Both the position numbers and the translations under genes were made by a program. The notes beneath the pieces are model-generated. The model saw nothing but the letters and a program-made list of their open reading frames with translations. It did not search any database and was not told the DNA's origin. This document shows positions 16,331 through 25,393 of a DNA stretch of 64,000 nucleotides, piece by piece. The DNA is from Streptosporangium becharense (GTDB lineage: Bacteria; Actinomycetota; Actinomycetes; Streptosporangiales; Streptosporangiaceae): NCBI RefSeq assembly GCF_014204985.1, contig NZ_JACHMP010000001.1, positions 682,001 to 746,000 on the forward strand. Direction: 5' to 3'. Every line of letters starts with the position of its first letter. The first letter of the stretch is position 1.

Positions 16331-17557
16331 ATGGATCTGACCGATGAGCATTTTGTCGCCGCCGCTGAGCGCCTGGAGGACGCGCTGGCGGCGCTTCGAG
16401 CCCACGCCGGGGAGGGCGTGGCGGCGCTGGACTACTTCGGTGAGATCGAGGAGGAACTGCCCCGGATCAGATCCTGGCTCCTGGATCCGGCGCAGGCACG
16501 ACAGTGGCCGCGGCACGTCGCCCCGCCCGGCTACGGCCTGCTGTTCGCCCAGGCCGCGCTGGCGTCGTTCCCGGACGGGGCGGCCCCGTCCTTCCCCGCG
16601 GGTGCCGAACGCACCGACGTCGGCTGGGCGGTGCGCCAGGCCACGATCTGGTACGGCGACACGCGGGTGCCGGGGTGGCTGGAGCTGCGCGCGCCGCTGA
16701 TCGTGGTCGGCTCGCTGACGGTGGACGGGCTCCTGGACGACGGCGACGTCTTCGACGGCTACCTCGCGGTGGCCGGGAGCCTGCGGGCGCGGGCGATCCA
16801 TAGCGCCGCCGACCACCTGGTGCTCGGCACCATCAGCGCACAGGCGATCTTCTGCTCGGGCAACGACGGGTCGCTCGTCGCGGGCGGGGACATCGTGACC
16901 GACCTGTTCGTGCCGGGCGAGCACGCCTACGCGCACCACGGCGAGTTGTGGGCGGGGGTGGTCGGCACCGACGACCGGGACGCCGTGGTGGCCGAACGGC
17001 TCGCGCCGTGGCTGCCCGCCGGGTACGTCCGGCTGGGTGACGAGAACGCCCCCATCGACAGGTGGCGCATCCTGGAGGAGATCGCCGCGGGACGGTCGCC
17101 GGTGCTCGCCCAGCCCCGGCCGGTGACCTTCCCCGCCCCCGCCCCGCTGCTGGCCGCGCTGGCGGCGCCCGAGGGAGTGACGGACCTGGACCTGTCGTCC
17201 AGGCGCCTGCACCGCATCCCCCGGGAGGTGTCGTCCCTCACCACGCTGGCGCTGCTGGACCTGGAGCGCACACCGCTGACCCGCCTGGACGGCATCGAGG
17301 GCCTCACCGCCCTGGAGCACCTGTCGATCAGGCACACCCCGGTGCGGTCGCTGGTCCCGTTGCAGGCCCTCACGTCGCTGCGCCACCTCGACGTGTCCTA
17401 CTGCCGGGACGTGCAGGACTGGCACGTGCTGCTCGACCTGCCCGCGCTGGACACGCTCGTCGCCCACGGCTGTGCCCTGCCGACGCACGTGCGGACGCGG
17501 CTCACGGCCGGGCTCGGCGACGGGTTGATCGGCCAGGGCCCCGGCAGAACCGGCTGA
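16331..17557 (+). CDS. Leucine-rich-repeat protein with a beta-helix-like N-terminal domain
   Basis: A 408-residue cytoplasmic protein with no signal peptide. Residues 1-105 are helical and acidic. Residues about 118-205 form regular short hydrophobic strands (LELRAPLIVVGSLTVDGLL, YLAVAGSLRARAI, HLVLGTISAQAIF, GSLVAGGDIV), reading like a small right-handed beta-helix of the polymer-forming/bactofilin type. Residues about 280-390 are four to five leucine-rich repeats (L-x-x-L-x-x-L-x-L-x-x-T/N-x-L pattern). The combination suggests a scaffold or recognition protein. The first ATG after a TACGGT box is used. It diverges from the MurG paralogue. Function unknown. Confidence 0.7.
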   Translation: MDLTDEHFVAAAERLEDALAALRAHAGEGVAALDYFGEIEEELPRIRSWLLDPAQARQWPRHVAPPGYGLLFAQAALASFPDGAAPSFPAGAERTDVGWAVRQATIWYGDTRVPGWLELRAPLIVVGSLTVDGLLDDGDVFDGYLAVAGSLRARAIHSAADHLVLGTISAQAIFCSGNDGSLVAGGDIVTDLFVPGEHAYAHHGELWAGVVGTDDRDAVVAERLAPWLPAGYVRLGDENAPIDRWRILEEIAAGRSPVLAQPRPVTFPAPAPLLAALAAPEGVTDLDLSSRRLHRIPREVSSLTTLALLDLERTPLTRLDGIEGLTALEHLSIRHTPVRSLVPLQALTSLRHLDVSYCRDVQDWHVLLDLPALDTLVAHGCALPTHVRTRLTAGLGDGLIGQGPGRTG

Positions 17558-17753
17558 GCCCGGCAGCACCGGCTGAACGGCCGCCCGCGGCGTCCAGGAG
17601 AGGATGTGCGGGAACACGGTTCGGGGAGATGCATGGGAACACCGTCCGGGAGGACGCGTGGGAACGCGACGACGCGACGAGGACGCGATACGGGCGGCGC
17701 CGCCGGGAACCCCCGGCGCGCGATTCGGATCCGGGAAATCCACGGAGGACGGC

Positions 17754-19112
17754 ATGGATCTGCGTCACTGGGTGGGCGAGGCGATCTCCTCGATCGAGCG
17801 GTGGGAGAAGGAGTACGGACCGTACGAGGTCCACCCCTCCCTGCGCGTCGGCGACGACCGGATGGGTGAGGCGCTCGGCCGCCTGGCCGGGCGGTTGCGC
17901 GACAACTACCCGTTCTTCCACCCCCGCTACGCCGGGCAGATGCTCAAGCCCCCGCATCCGGCCGCGATCGTCGGCTACGTCGCGGCCATGCGGATCAACC
18001 CGAACAACCACGCCCTGGACGGCGGCCCGGCCACCGCGGCCATGGAGAAGGAGGTCGTCGCCCGCTTGGCCGCCATGTTCGGCTACGGCGAGCATCTCGG
18101 TCACCTGACCAGCAGCGGCACCATCGCCAACCTGGAGGCGTTGTTCGTCGCCCGGGAGAGCCACCCCGGCCGGGCGGTCGCCTACAGCGCGGAAAGCCAC
18201 TACACGCACGCGCGCATGTGCGGGGTGCTCGGCGTGGAGGGCCGCCGGGTCCCGGTGGACGGCGCCGGCCGGATGGACCTGGACGCGCTGGAGGACCTGC
18301 TGCGCGCGGGCGGGGTCGGCACGGTCGTGGCCACGGCGGGCACCACCGGGCTCGGCGCCGTCGACCCGGTCCACGAGATCGTCGCGCTGGCCCGCCGGTA
18401 CGGCGCGCGGGTCCATGTGGACGCCGCCTACGGCGGGTTCTTCACGCTGCTGGCCGCCGACGGCACTCCGGAGCCGATCGACCCGCTGCCCTGGCGGGGG
18501 ATCGCCGAGGCCGACTCGGTCGTGGTCGACCCGCACAAGCACGGCCTCCAGCCGTACGGGTGCGGCGCGGTGCTCTTCCGCGACCCCTCGGTGGGACGGT
18601 TCTACGTGCATGACTCGCCCTACACCTACTTCACCTCCGACGAACTGCACCTGGGTGAGATCAGCCTGGAGTGCTCGCGGGCCGGCGCGGCCGCTGCGGC
18701 GCTCTGGCTGACCTTCGAGCTGCTGCCGCCCACCCCGGAGGGACTGGGCCGGGTCCTCGCGGCGGGGCGGCGGGCCGCGGTCCGCTGGGCGGACCTGATC
18801 GAGTCCTCCGAGGTGCTCGGCCTCTACCAGCGGCCCGAGCTCGACATCGTGAGCTTCTTCCCCGCCGCGGCCACGCTGAGCGAGGTGGACGCGGCCTCCC
18901 GGCGGGTGATGCGCGAGGGCATGGACGACCCCGCCGACCCGGTCTTCCTGAGCGTGCTCCGGGTCGGCGCGGCCGACCTGGCCCGGCGCGTGCCCCAGGT
19001 GACCGCCGACGCGGACGGCGGGCGGATCCTGCGCAGCGTGCTGATGAAACCGGAGCAGGAGGCCCACGTCGACGCCCTGCACGCCCGCGTCGAGGCCCTG
19101 GCCCGGGGCTGA
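17754..19112 (+). CDS. PLP-dependent decarboxylase, group II (aromatic/glutamate decarboxylase-like)
   Basis: A 452-residue fold-type I PLP enzyme. The cofactor lysine is in DPHKHGLQPYGCG; HVDAAYGG supplies the Asp that pairs with the pyridine nitrogen, and SSGTIANLEAL holds the phosphate. This set marks group II decarboxylases (tyrosine, glutamate, histidine, aspartate or diaminobutyrate). Length and the H-Y-T-H-x-R segment are ordinary for bacterial members; the amino acid substrate cannot be read off. A GGAGG site lies 6 nt before the ATG at 17754. The frame is open further upstream through repetitive sequence and is not used. Flanks give no pathway. Confidence 0.85.
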   Translation: MDLRHWVGEAISSIERWEKEYGPYEVHPSLRVGDDRMGEALGRLAGRLRDNYPFFHPRYAGQMLKPPHPAAIVGYVAAMRINPNNHALDGGPATAAMEKEVVARLAAMFGYGEHLGHLTSSGTIANLEALFVARESHPGRAVAYSAESHYTHARMCGVLGVEGRRVPVDGAGRMDLDALEDLLRAGGVGTVVATAGTTGLGAVDPVHEIVALARRYGARVHVDAAYGGFFTLLAADGTPEPIDPLPWRGIAEADSVVVDPHKHGLQPYGCGAVLFRDPSVGRFYVHDSPYTYFTSDELHLGEISLECSRAGAAAAALWLTFELLPPTPEGLGRVLAAGRRAAVRWADLIESSEVLGLYQRPELDIVSFFPAAATLSEVDAASRRVMREGMDDPADPVFLSVLRVGAADLARRVPQVTADADGGRILRSVLMKPEQEAHVDALHARVEALARG

Positions 19113-19165
19113 CGGCCATCGGCTCCCGCGACGCGGAAGCCGACGGCCCGGCCTACGGGGCGGCC

Positions 19166-22100
19166 TCAGTCTCCGGTGGCACCTCCCGTCGTGCCGACGG
19201 TGACGGTCGCCCGGGCGGCGATGGAGGTGCCCGGCACCGTGCCGTCGACGGTGAACGTCCCCGCCTGGGCGTACTGGGAGGCGGGGATCGACGCCCAGTT
19301 CACGGTGGTGGTGACGTTGTCCTTGGAACCGTCGTTGAAGGTGGCGGTGACCGTCGGCGGCAGCGACGGGGCCACCCCGACCCGGGTGAAGACGGTCTCC
19401 GGTTCGATGAAGGTGACGCTGACCGCGTTCGTCGTCCGCACCCACACCGTGGCCGTGGCGGTCGTGCTCACCCCTTCGACGACACCGGCCACGGTGAAGC
19501 CGGACCCGCCCTGGGCCACCTGGGCCGGGGTGATCTGAGCCCAGGTGACCGGGGCGTTCGCCCGCGTCCCGTCGGCGTAGACCTTCGTCACGGTGGCCGG
19601 CAGGGTCGGCACCTGCCCTGCCTGCGTGGACTGGTGGACCGGGCGGATCGACTGCGGGGCCTGCGCGTGGACCCGCCATTCCAGGAGGCCGACCGATCCG
19701 GCGCCGCTGGTCAGCACCGCGCGCAGCCGGGTCGTGGTCACCCCGGTGAAGGTGACCTTGTTGAAGGCGTTCAGTGCCCTGTTGTACGCGCTCGCGCCGG
19801 GCACGTCCGCGTAGGCCGTGCCGTTCCAGTACTGGAGCTTCCACGAGGCGGGCACCCGGACCCCGCCGCCGTCGTCGAAGAAGTACACCTCGGCGGAGTC
19901 GACGCGCTGCGGCTGTGCCCAGGTGAGCTCGGCCCACTGGGTGCCGGTCTCCGGCCAGGTGCCCCAGCGCGGGTTGGCGGAGTCGTTGGAACCGCTCGGG
20001 GTGTACCCGTCGTTGAGCGCGTTCACCGACTCCCACGAGGAGGTGTAGGACGCCGACGGGGTGGCGGAGCCCGCCACGTTGACGGCGCCGCCGGAGCCCT
20101 GGCTGACCGTGACGGTCACCTCCGACGTGGCCGAGGAGGCGCCGTCGGACGCGGTCAACCGCACCGTGTAGGTGCCCGCCGCGGTGAACGACGCCAGCGT
20201 GACGGCCTGGCCCGGGGTGGTGAAGACGGCCTGCCCCGGGCCGCTGACCAGCGACCACGCGGTGGTCAGGGTGCCGTTCGGCAGCGCGTCGTCCTTGACG
20301 GTGCCGAGCAGGCGCACCTGCGACGGCTGGTTGTGGGCGGGGTCCCTGCGGGCGAGCACGTACGGGGCCTGGTTGGCCGCCGCGGGCGGGCCGCCTTCCG
20401 AGTCGTAGACCTTGATCTCGGTGAGGCCGGTCCTGAAGCCGGTGCGGTGGGTCATCAGCACGCGGACCCGCTGGGCGGTGACCGCGGGGAAACGCACCCG
20501 GTTGTGGTTGGACACCGGCGCCGGAGGGCTCTTGGCCTGGCCCGGGACGGTGACCCAGGTGCTCCCGTCGTGATACTGGACCTGGTACATGGCCGGTTCG
20601 GCGTAGCCGCCCGCCGCGCGGTCGTTGCGGAAGTGCAGCCGCACGTCGTCGAAGGTCCGCGCCGAGCCGAGGTTCACCTCGTACCAGTCCTGGGCGTTCG
20701 CCGAACCCTTGGTCCCCCAGATGGGGTCGTTGATGGTGAAGCCGTCCACCGCCGCGGCCGTGGTGGTTCCGGTGGCGGTGTGGGACGCCGAGGCGCTCCT
20801 GCCCTGGGCGAGGTTGGCGGGGGCCGTCCCGGTGGTGAGGTTGACCCCGGCCTTGGCGAACATGTCCACCATGCGGGCCTCGCTCTGCACGACCTGGGTC
20901 GGGGCCCGCATGCCGGGCGTCGCGACGTTGTGGTTGACCGTGGCGGCCGTGCCGGGGAAGGTCACCGCGCCGGTGGCCGGGTCGTAGACGAGCCGGGTGA
21001 GGCGGTCGACGGTGACGGCGCGGTTGCCGTTGACGTAGATGGAGTAGCCCTGCGGCACCCCGGTGTAACGGGCGACGCCGTCGGCGGGGTCGTCCCAGAC
21101 GATGGTCAGGTCGCTGTTGCGGTAGCGCAGGTTGTTGGCGGTGAAGTGCGACCAGCCGATGTCGATCGGCGACAGTTCGACCTTGCCGTCGTCGCGCGGA
21201 CGCAGGCCGGCCACGTCCTCGATGACGGTCCAATTGCTGCTGCCCAGGATGGTGTGGTGGATCCACGAGCGGTAGCCGATGGTCTTCGTTCCGGCGTTCC
21301 AGTCGGCCCAGAACTCGTTGGAGTCGGGCCAGGCGGTGTTGCCGCCGACGTACTGGGCCCAGGCGTTCCAGTACAGCAGCTTCTTGTAGTGGTCGGCGGT
21401 GATGTACGACGTGGGGTAGTTGCGCAGCGCCGAGGAGAACAGCCGGAACTGCACCGTCGAGTTGATCTGCGAGAAGTTGTTCGACCCGGGGTTGCCCGCG
21501 GCCGCGGCGGCGGCCTTGTCCTTCTGGTTCGCGGTGTAGAACGGGAAGAGCGGGTACTCGGTCTCGTCGTCGAACAGCCGCAGCGCCTCACGGTAGGTCG
21601 CGGTGTTGGGCATCAGGCCCACGGCGTACGGGTAGAAGTTGTTGATCTCCTTCCAGGGGACGAGGGCGTTGGTCGCCACCTGCCGGTGCTGAAGGACCTT
21701 CGCGGTGGGGTTCCACAGCACGTTCACCACGGCGTTCTTCACGTCGCCGGCGATGGCCCGCATCTCGGCGGCCTTGGCGGCGTCGCCGACCGCGTCGTAC
21801 GCGGAGGCCGCGGCCAGGGCGTTGCTGTAGACGTAGGCCGACTCGGTCCGGTCGAGCCGTCCGGCGCGCCAGTGGAAGGAGACGGCGTCGGCGTCGTTGC
21901 CGGTCAGGGCACCCCAGTCGTACTCGATGAGGTTGTTGCCGTCCTGGTCGTAGTGGTCGAGCTGGCCCTTGACGTCCTGCTCGGCGTAGCGGGCGAGGTT
22001 GGCGGCGATGGCGGGCTGGCCGCCGTGGATCTGGTAGCTGCGCCAGGCCGCCTCGGAGATGTACTGGGTGTAGCTGTTGGACCAGTTCTCCGGGTCGCCG

Positions 22101-23341
22101 GGGTTGTCCATGTATCTGGCGTTCTTCGACACCTCCCCCGCCGACACCCACGGCCCGTAGGCGTAGACGGGGTCGCGCAGATACTTGAGCTCGTCGACGA
22201 ACATCGGCACGGTCAGCGCGATGGCGTTGTTGTAGCCCAGTGCCCCCTCCACTGAGGTGGGCCACTGGTAGTCCTGGCCGGGGATGTCGGCGTCGAGGTG
22301 GTTGAAGCGCATCAGCCACCAGCGGTAGTAGACGCTCTTCTTGATCGCCGGCTCGGGGACGTCGATGTAGGGCGCGTTCTGTGCCCACCACCGGTTGTAG
22401 GCGCGCACGTGCGTGGCGAACGCCTCGGCGGGGGTGGCCGAGCGGTACGACTGGTACTCGGTGAACGAGGCCGGGATCTCCTCGGTCACGAAGCCCATGG
22501 TGACCTTGGTCGTCACGGTCGCCCCGGCGCCGACGGTGACCGAGCGGGTCAGGTCGGTGCCGCTGACGGTGAAACCGTCTCCGGCGAGGCGGGGGAAGAC
22601 CGTGGTGAGCTTGTTCTTGGCGTCCACGATGCCGGTCAGCTCGTTGCCCGCCGGGGTCCGGGTGTAGGGCGAGGTCGCCTTCAGAGTGAGCGTCTGCGGG
22701 GACGACCCGGTGTTCGTGATCGACAGGTTGGTGACGGCGACGTTGTTGTGGGTGATGAACTTGGTGACGTTCACCCGCAGGTTGCCGCCGGTGTGCACGC
22801 TCTTGTAGTGGCTGGGTGCCTGCCAGCGCTGGGCGGGCTGCTCGGTGAGGGTGCCCGGCGAGACCGTCACCGCGTAGGCGTTCTCGTTGCTGATGCTCTC
22901 CCAGTAGGCCACCTGCCCGCCGAAGCCGATGACCGAGGGCGTGTGGGTCTTCATGAAGACCGCGCGTCCGCGGCTCATCAGCCAGGTGCCCGCCGGGTCG
23001 TTGCCCGAGCGGGCGAGCAGCCGGTCCATCCAGAAGTCGGTGCCGGAACTCTCGGCGTCGTAGATGGTCTGCATCATGTCGCCCGGCGTGTACGACGCGG
23101 GCGGGGCGGGGATCGCCGGCCCGTTGAAGGTGGGGAGGGCGATGTTCTGCGCCGCCGAGGCCGAGCCGCGCGGCACTGAGCCGGGAACAGGGGCGGATAC
23201 GGAGGCGGAACCGGAGACGGAGGCCGCGGCGGGGGTGCCGGGGGTGAGGGGCCCGGTGGCGAGGAGCCCGCTGGAGAGCGTGGTGAGCAGGACGGTGGCG
23301 GCGGCGGTCAGCGACCGGCGGGCCCGTGCGGGGATCGGCAT
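19166..23341 (-). CDS. Secreted multidomain glycoside hydrolase with two discoidin and two Big_4 domains
   Basis: A 1391-residue exported protein with a Sec signal in the first 40 residues. Residues about 65-800 hold the catalytic unit, an (alpha/alpha)6-type glycosidase resembling the MGH1/GH63-like group (YYRWWLMRFNH, WPTSVEGALGYNNA, IEYDWGALTGNDADAVSFHW, FWADWNAG). The exact GH family is not assigned. After it come a discoidin/F5-8C domain (about 840-980), a PKD/K319L-like Ig domain (about 985-1080), a second discoidin domain (about 1085-1225) and two Big_4 Ig domains (about 1245-1385), which carry K/Y-A/N-D-G-T/S strands. It starts 4 nt after the stop of the GH43 gene, so the two form an operon. 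Probable plant or microbial polysaccharide debranching outside the cell. Confidence 0.8.
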   Translation of the reverse strand: MPIPARARRSLTAAATVLLTTLSSGLLATGPLTPGTPAAASVSGSASVSAPVPGSVPRGSASAAQNIALPTFNGPAIPAPPASYTPGDMMQTIYDAESSGTDFWMDRLLARSGNDPAGTWLMSRGRAVFMKTHTPSVIGFGGQVAYWESISNENAYAVTVSPGTLTEQPAQRWQAPSHYKSVHTGGNLRVNVTKFITHNNVAVTNLSITNTGSSPQTLTLKATSPYTRTPAGNELTGIVDAKNKLTTVFPRLAGDGFTVSGTDLTRSVTVGAGATVTTKVTMGFVTEEIPASFTEYQSYRSATPAEAFATHVRAYNRWWAQNAPYIDVPEPAIKKSVYYRWWLMRFNHLDADIPGQDYQWPTSVEGALGYNNAIALTVPMFVDELKYLRDPVYAYGPWVSAGEVSKNARYMDNPGDPENWSNSYTQYISEAAWRSYQIHGGQPAIAANLARYAEQDVKGQLDHYDQDGNNLIEYDWGALTGNDADAVSFHWRAGRLDRTESAYVYSNALAAASAYDAVGDAAKAAEMRAIAGDVKNAVVNVLWNPTAKVLQHRQVATNALVPWKEINNFYPYAVGLMPNTATYREALRLFDDETEYPLFPFYTANQKDKAAAAAAGNPGSNNFSQINSTVQFRLFSSALRNYPTSYITADHYKKLLYWNAWAQYVGGNTAWPDSNEFWADWNAGTKTIGYRSWIHHTILGSSNWTVIEDVAGLRPRDDGKVELSPIDIGWSHFTANNLRYRNSDLTIVWDDPADGVARYTGVPQGYSIYVNGNRAVTVDRLTRLVYDPATGAVTFPGTAATVNHNVATPGMRAPTQVVQSEARMVDMFAKAGVNLTTGTAPANLAQGRSASASHTATGTTTAAAVDGFTINDPIWGTKGSANAQDWYEVNLGSARTFDDVRLHFRNDRAAGGYAEPAMYQVQYHDGSTWVTVPGQAKSPPAPVSNHNRVRFPAVTAQRVRVLMTHRTGFRTGLTEIKVYDSEGGPPAAANQAPYVLARRDPAHNQPSQVRLLGTVKDDALPNGTLTTAWSLVSGPGQAVFTTPGQAVTLASFTAAGTYTVRLTASDGASSATSEVTVTVSQGSGGAVNVAGSATPSASYTSSWESVNALNDGYTPSGSNDSANPRWGTWPETGTQWAELTWAQPQRVDSAEVYFFDDGGGVRVPASWKLQYWNGTAYADVPGASAYNRALNAFNKVTFTGVTTTRLRAVLTSGAGSVGLLEWRVHAQAPQSIRPVHQSTQAGQVPTLPATVTKVYADGTRANAPVTWAQITPAQVAQGGSGFTVAGVVEGVSTTATATVWVRTTNAVSVTFIEPETVFTRVGVAPSLPPTVTATFNDGSKDNVTTTVNWASIPASQYAQAGTFTVDGTVPGTSIAARATVTVGTTGGATGD

Positions 23342-23345
23342 GTCA

Positions 23346-24755
23346 TCACATCCCTTGCAGCGCCATCCACTCCAGGACACCGGTGGAGTGACCGGTCCTG
23401 GAGGTGATGTTCAGCCGGAGGCGGGTGGTCGAGACCGGGGTGAAGGTGGTGACGTTGTAGGTGTGGGCGGCCACCCCGCAGGCCGACTGGCCGGGGACGT
23501 CGACGTAGGCGGAGCCGTTCCAGTACTGCACCCGGCATGAGGCGGGCAGGTCGATGCCCTGGTCGTCGTCGAACCAGTAGGTCGCCACCCGGCCGATGTC
23601 CTTCGCGGACGGCCAGCGGTACTCGATCCACTGGGTGCCCTGGCGGTCCCAGTTCCCGTACGCGCCGTGGGAACGGTCGGCCGAACTCGCCGGGACGAAC
23701 CCGTCGTTGACCGCGCCGAGCGTCTCCCATGGGGACACGTACGACGTCGAGACGGTCGCGGTGCCGGCGTGGTTGGTGCCGGCGGGCGGCTGGCCGCCTC
23801 CCTGTCCCTGAGTCTGCACGACCTTCCGCATGGTGCCGTCGGCGTTCCAGTACAGCCTGTCGACGGTGACCGAGCGGCGGAAGTCACCACCGCCGGGGGC
23901 CGCGGCGTTGTGGTAGACCATGTACCACTCGCCGTTGAACTCGATGATCGCCGGATGGTTGGTGGTCGAGGAGACCTGGTCGAGCACGACGCCGCGGTGG
24001 GTCCACGGGCCCAGCGGGTTGCTCGCCGTGGCGTAGCGGACGCACGCGTAGCCGGGGTTGGAGCACCCGGAGTCGTTGGCGGCGTAGGCCAGGTAGTAGA
24101 CGCCGTTCCGCTTGAACATCCAGGGGGCCTCCCAGAAGTTGCTCACCCCCGCCGGGGTGACCACCGGGCCGTCCAGGTTGATCATGTCGGGCTTGAGCTT
24201 GGCGGCGCGCAGGCCGTAGTAGGAGCCCCAGTAGATGTAGGCCTGCCCGTCGTCGTCGGTGAAGACGGTGGGGTCGATGTTGAGGGGTGAGGAGTTCGGG
24301 GTGGCGTCGCTGATCAGCGGACCGCCCTTGGCGTCGGTGAACGGGCCGAGCGGGCTGTCGCCGACCGCGACGCCGATGTTCATCCAGCCCGGCCCGTTGC
24401 CGTTGACCGAGACGTACCAGTAGTACTTGCCGTTGCGCTGCTCGACCTCGCCCGCCCACGCGTCGGCGCCGGCCCAGGGGAAGTTCGCGAGCGAGAGCCT
24501 GGCGCCGTGGTCGGTCCAGCCCGCGGTGTCGGTGGAGGAGAACACGTGCCAGTCGCGCATGACGAAGTTGGTGCCGCCGGGGGCGGCCTCGTCGTGACCG
24601 GTGTACAGGTACAGGGTGTCGCCGACGACCAGGGCTGCGGGGTCGGCGGTGTAGAGCGCGGTGGTGATCGGGGCCGCCGCGGGTGCGGGGCCGGCGGTGG
24701 CGGTGACGAGGGTGAGAGCGGATAACAGGGCGAGGGCCCATCGTCGTCGTCTCAT
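23346..24755 (-). CDS. Secreted GH43-family arabinofuranosidase/xylosidase-like enzyme with discoidin module
   Basis: A 469-residue exported protein with signal peptide RRRRWALALLSALTL...APAAA. Residues about 29-335 form the five-bladed GH43 propeller with all three catalytic acids: Asp38 (TADPAA, base), Asp161 (NIDPTVF) and Glu209 (FWEAPWM, acid). Family activities are alpha-L-arabinofuranosidase, beta-xylosidase or arabinanase. Residues about 345-469 are a discoidin-like module closely related to the second discoidin of the downstream enzyme (shared QYWNG-A-Y-DVPG and TTRLR). AGGAG lies 5 nt before the ATG. First gene of a two-gene operon with LacI-type operators upstream. Confidence 0.88.
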   Translation of the reverse strand: MRRRRWALALLSALTLVTATAGPAPAAAPITTALYTADPAALVVGDTLYLYTGHDEAAPGGTNFVMRDWHVFSSTDTAGWTDHGARLSLANFPWAGADAWAGEVEQRNGKYYWYVSVNGNGPGWMNIGVAVGDSPLGPFTDAKGGPLISDATPNSSPLNIDPTVFTDDDGQAYIYWGSYYGLRAAKLKPDMINLDGPVVTPAGVSNFWEAPWMFKRNGVYYLAYAANDSGCSNPGYACVRYATASNPLGPWTHRGVVLDQVSSTTNHPAIIEFNGEWYMVYHNAAAPGGGDFRRSVTVDRLYWNADGTMRKVVQTQGQGGGQPPAGTNHAGTATVSTSYVSPWETLGAVNDGFVPASSADRSHGAYGNWDRQGTQWIEYRWPSAKDIGRVATYWFDDDQGIDLPASCRVQYWNGSAYVDVPGQSACGVAAHTYNVTTFTPVSTTRLRLNITSRTGHSTGVLEWMALQGM

Positions 24756-24955
24756 GGTTGCTCCTGGGGGGTGGACGACCGGGCGCGGGACGCCCGGCCG
24801 TCGGGGGGACGGCGTGGACTCCCGGAAGGGACGGGGCGGGTCTTCGGAGCGGCCGGAGTGCATCTCCGGAGCGGGCGGGGTTCGTTCTGCGAGGTGGCTG
24901 TCCGACCGGCCGGACGGTGGCGTGAACGAACGGCCGGTCACCCCGCCGAAAGAAC

Positions 24956-24969
24956 TGTTAGCGTTAACA
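24956..24969. promoter_or_regulatory. LacI-family operator 1 (TGTTAGCGTTAACA)
   Basis: A 14-nt near-palindrome with one mismatched pair and a central CG, the usual form of LacI-family operators (TGTTAGCGCTAACA-like). It is 200 nt upstream of the GH43 gene start. The matching regulator is not in the window. Confidence 0.65.
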
Positions 24970-25158
24970 AAACGGGTCGCGGAAAAAGGTCGCAGGGATG
25001 GAACGGAAGCCCCGAACTGGTCCTACCGGGATTTCCCGAGTGTTTTCCATGAAAGGTTTTCTGTCAAGCATCCGATCCTCACACCAATAGAAAAGGAGTG
25101 TGAGCTGGAAATTCCCTCTCCAGTCCGGACCGCCTGCGGCCATTGGCGCCAAAAAGAA

Positions 25159-25172
25159 TGATAGCGTTAACA
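25159..25172. promoter_or_regulatory. LacI-family operator 2 (TGATAGCGTTAACA)
   Basis: It differs from operator 1 at a single base and has the same orientation, 203 nt further upstream. Two such sites would allow DNA looping by a tetrameric or bivalent repressor. Confidence 0.65.
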
Positions 25173-25393
25173 TATATTTTCGAGCCTTCGAGCCGATTAC
25201 GGACTCCCGGACACCGGTGCCGCGGCGGGCGGGCCCGCAGACCCGTCTCCGGCGGGCGGGTGGTCGCACCGTCCTCCGGCCCGCACCGAGCCGGATCGGC
25301 CGCGGTACCGCCTCTCGGCCCCCGAATCCGGCCGCGGCACCGGCTCTCACCCTCTCGAATCCGGCCGCGGCGGAACCGGCCCCGTACGGGAGC

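Larger units (their letters stand above)
24756..25393. other. 638-nt promoter region of the glycoside hydrolase operon
   Basis: No gene is recognised. The central 24950-25190 part is much richer in A/T than its surroundings and contains two near-identical LacI-type operators 203 nt apart (24956 and 25159). The outer parts are GC-rich with repeated CGGCCGG words. A possible GTG start at 25100 has an AAAAGGAG site but reads into low-complexity sequence and was rejected. Confidence 0.7.

Noticed and set aside
18671..22255. Very long plus-strand open frame (over 1100 codons)
   Set aside because: It is antisense to the glycosidase and overlaps the decarboxylase. Its translation is Gly/Arg/Val-rich with no domains, as expected for the third-position-GC shadow of a real gene.
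25100..25200. Possible small gene starting with GTG after AAAAGGAG
   Set aside because: The frame runs into low-complexity Arg/Pro sequence and through antisense of the DUF2071 gene, and it covers the second LacI-type operator.
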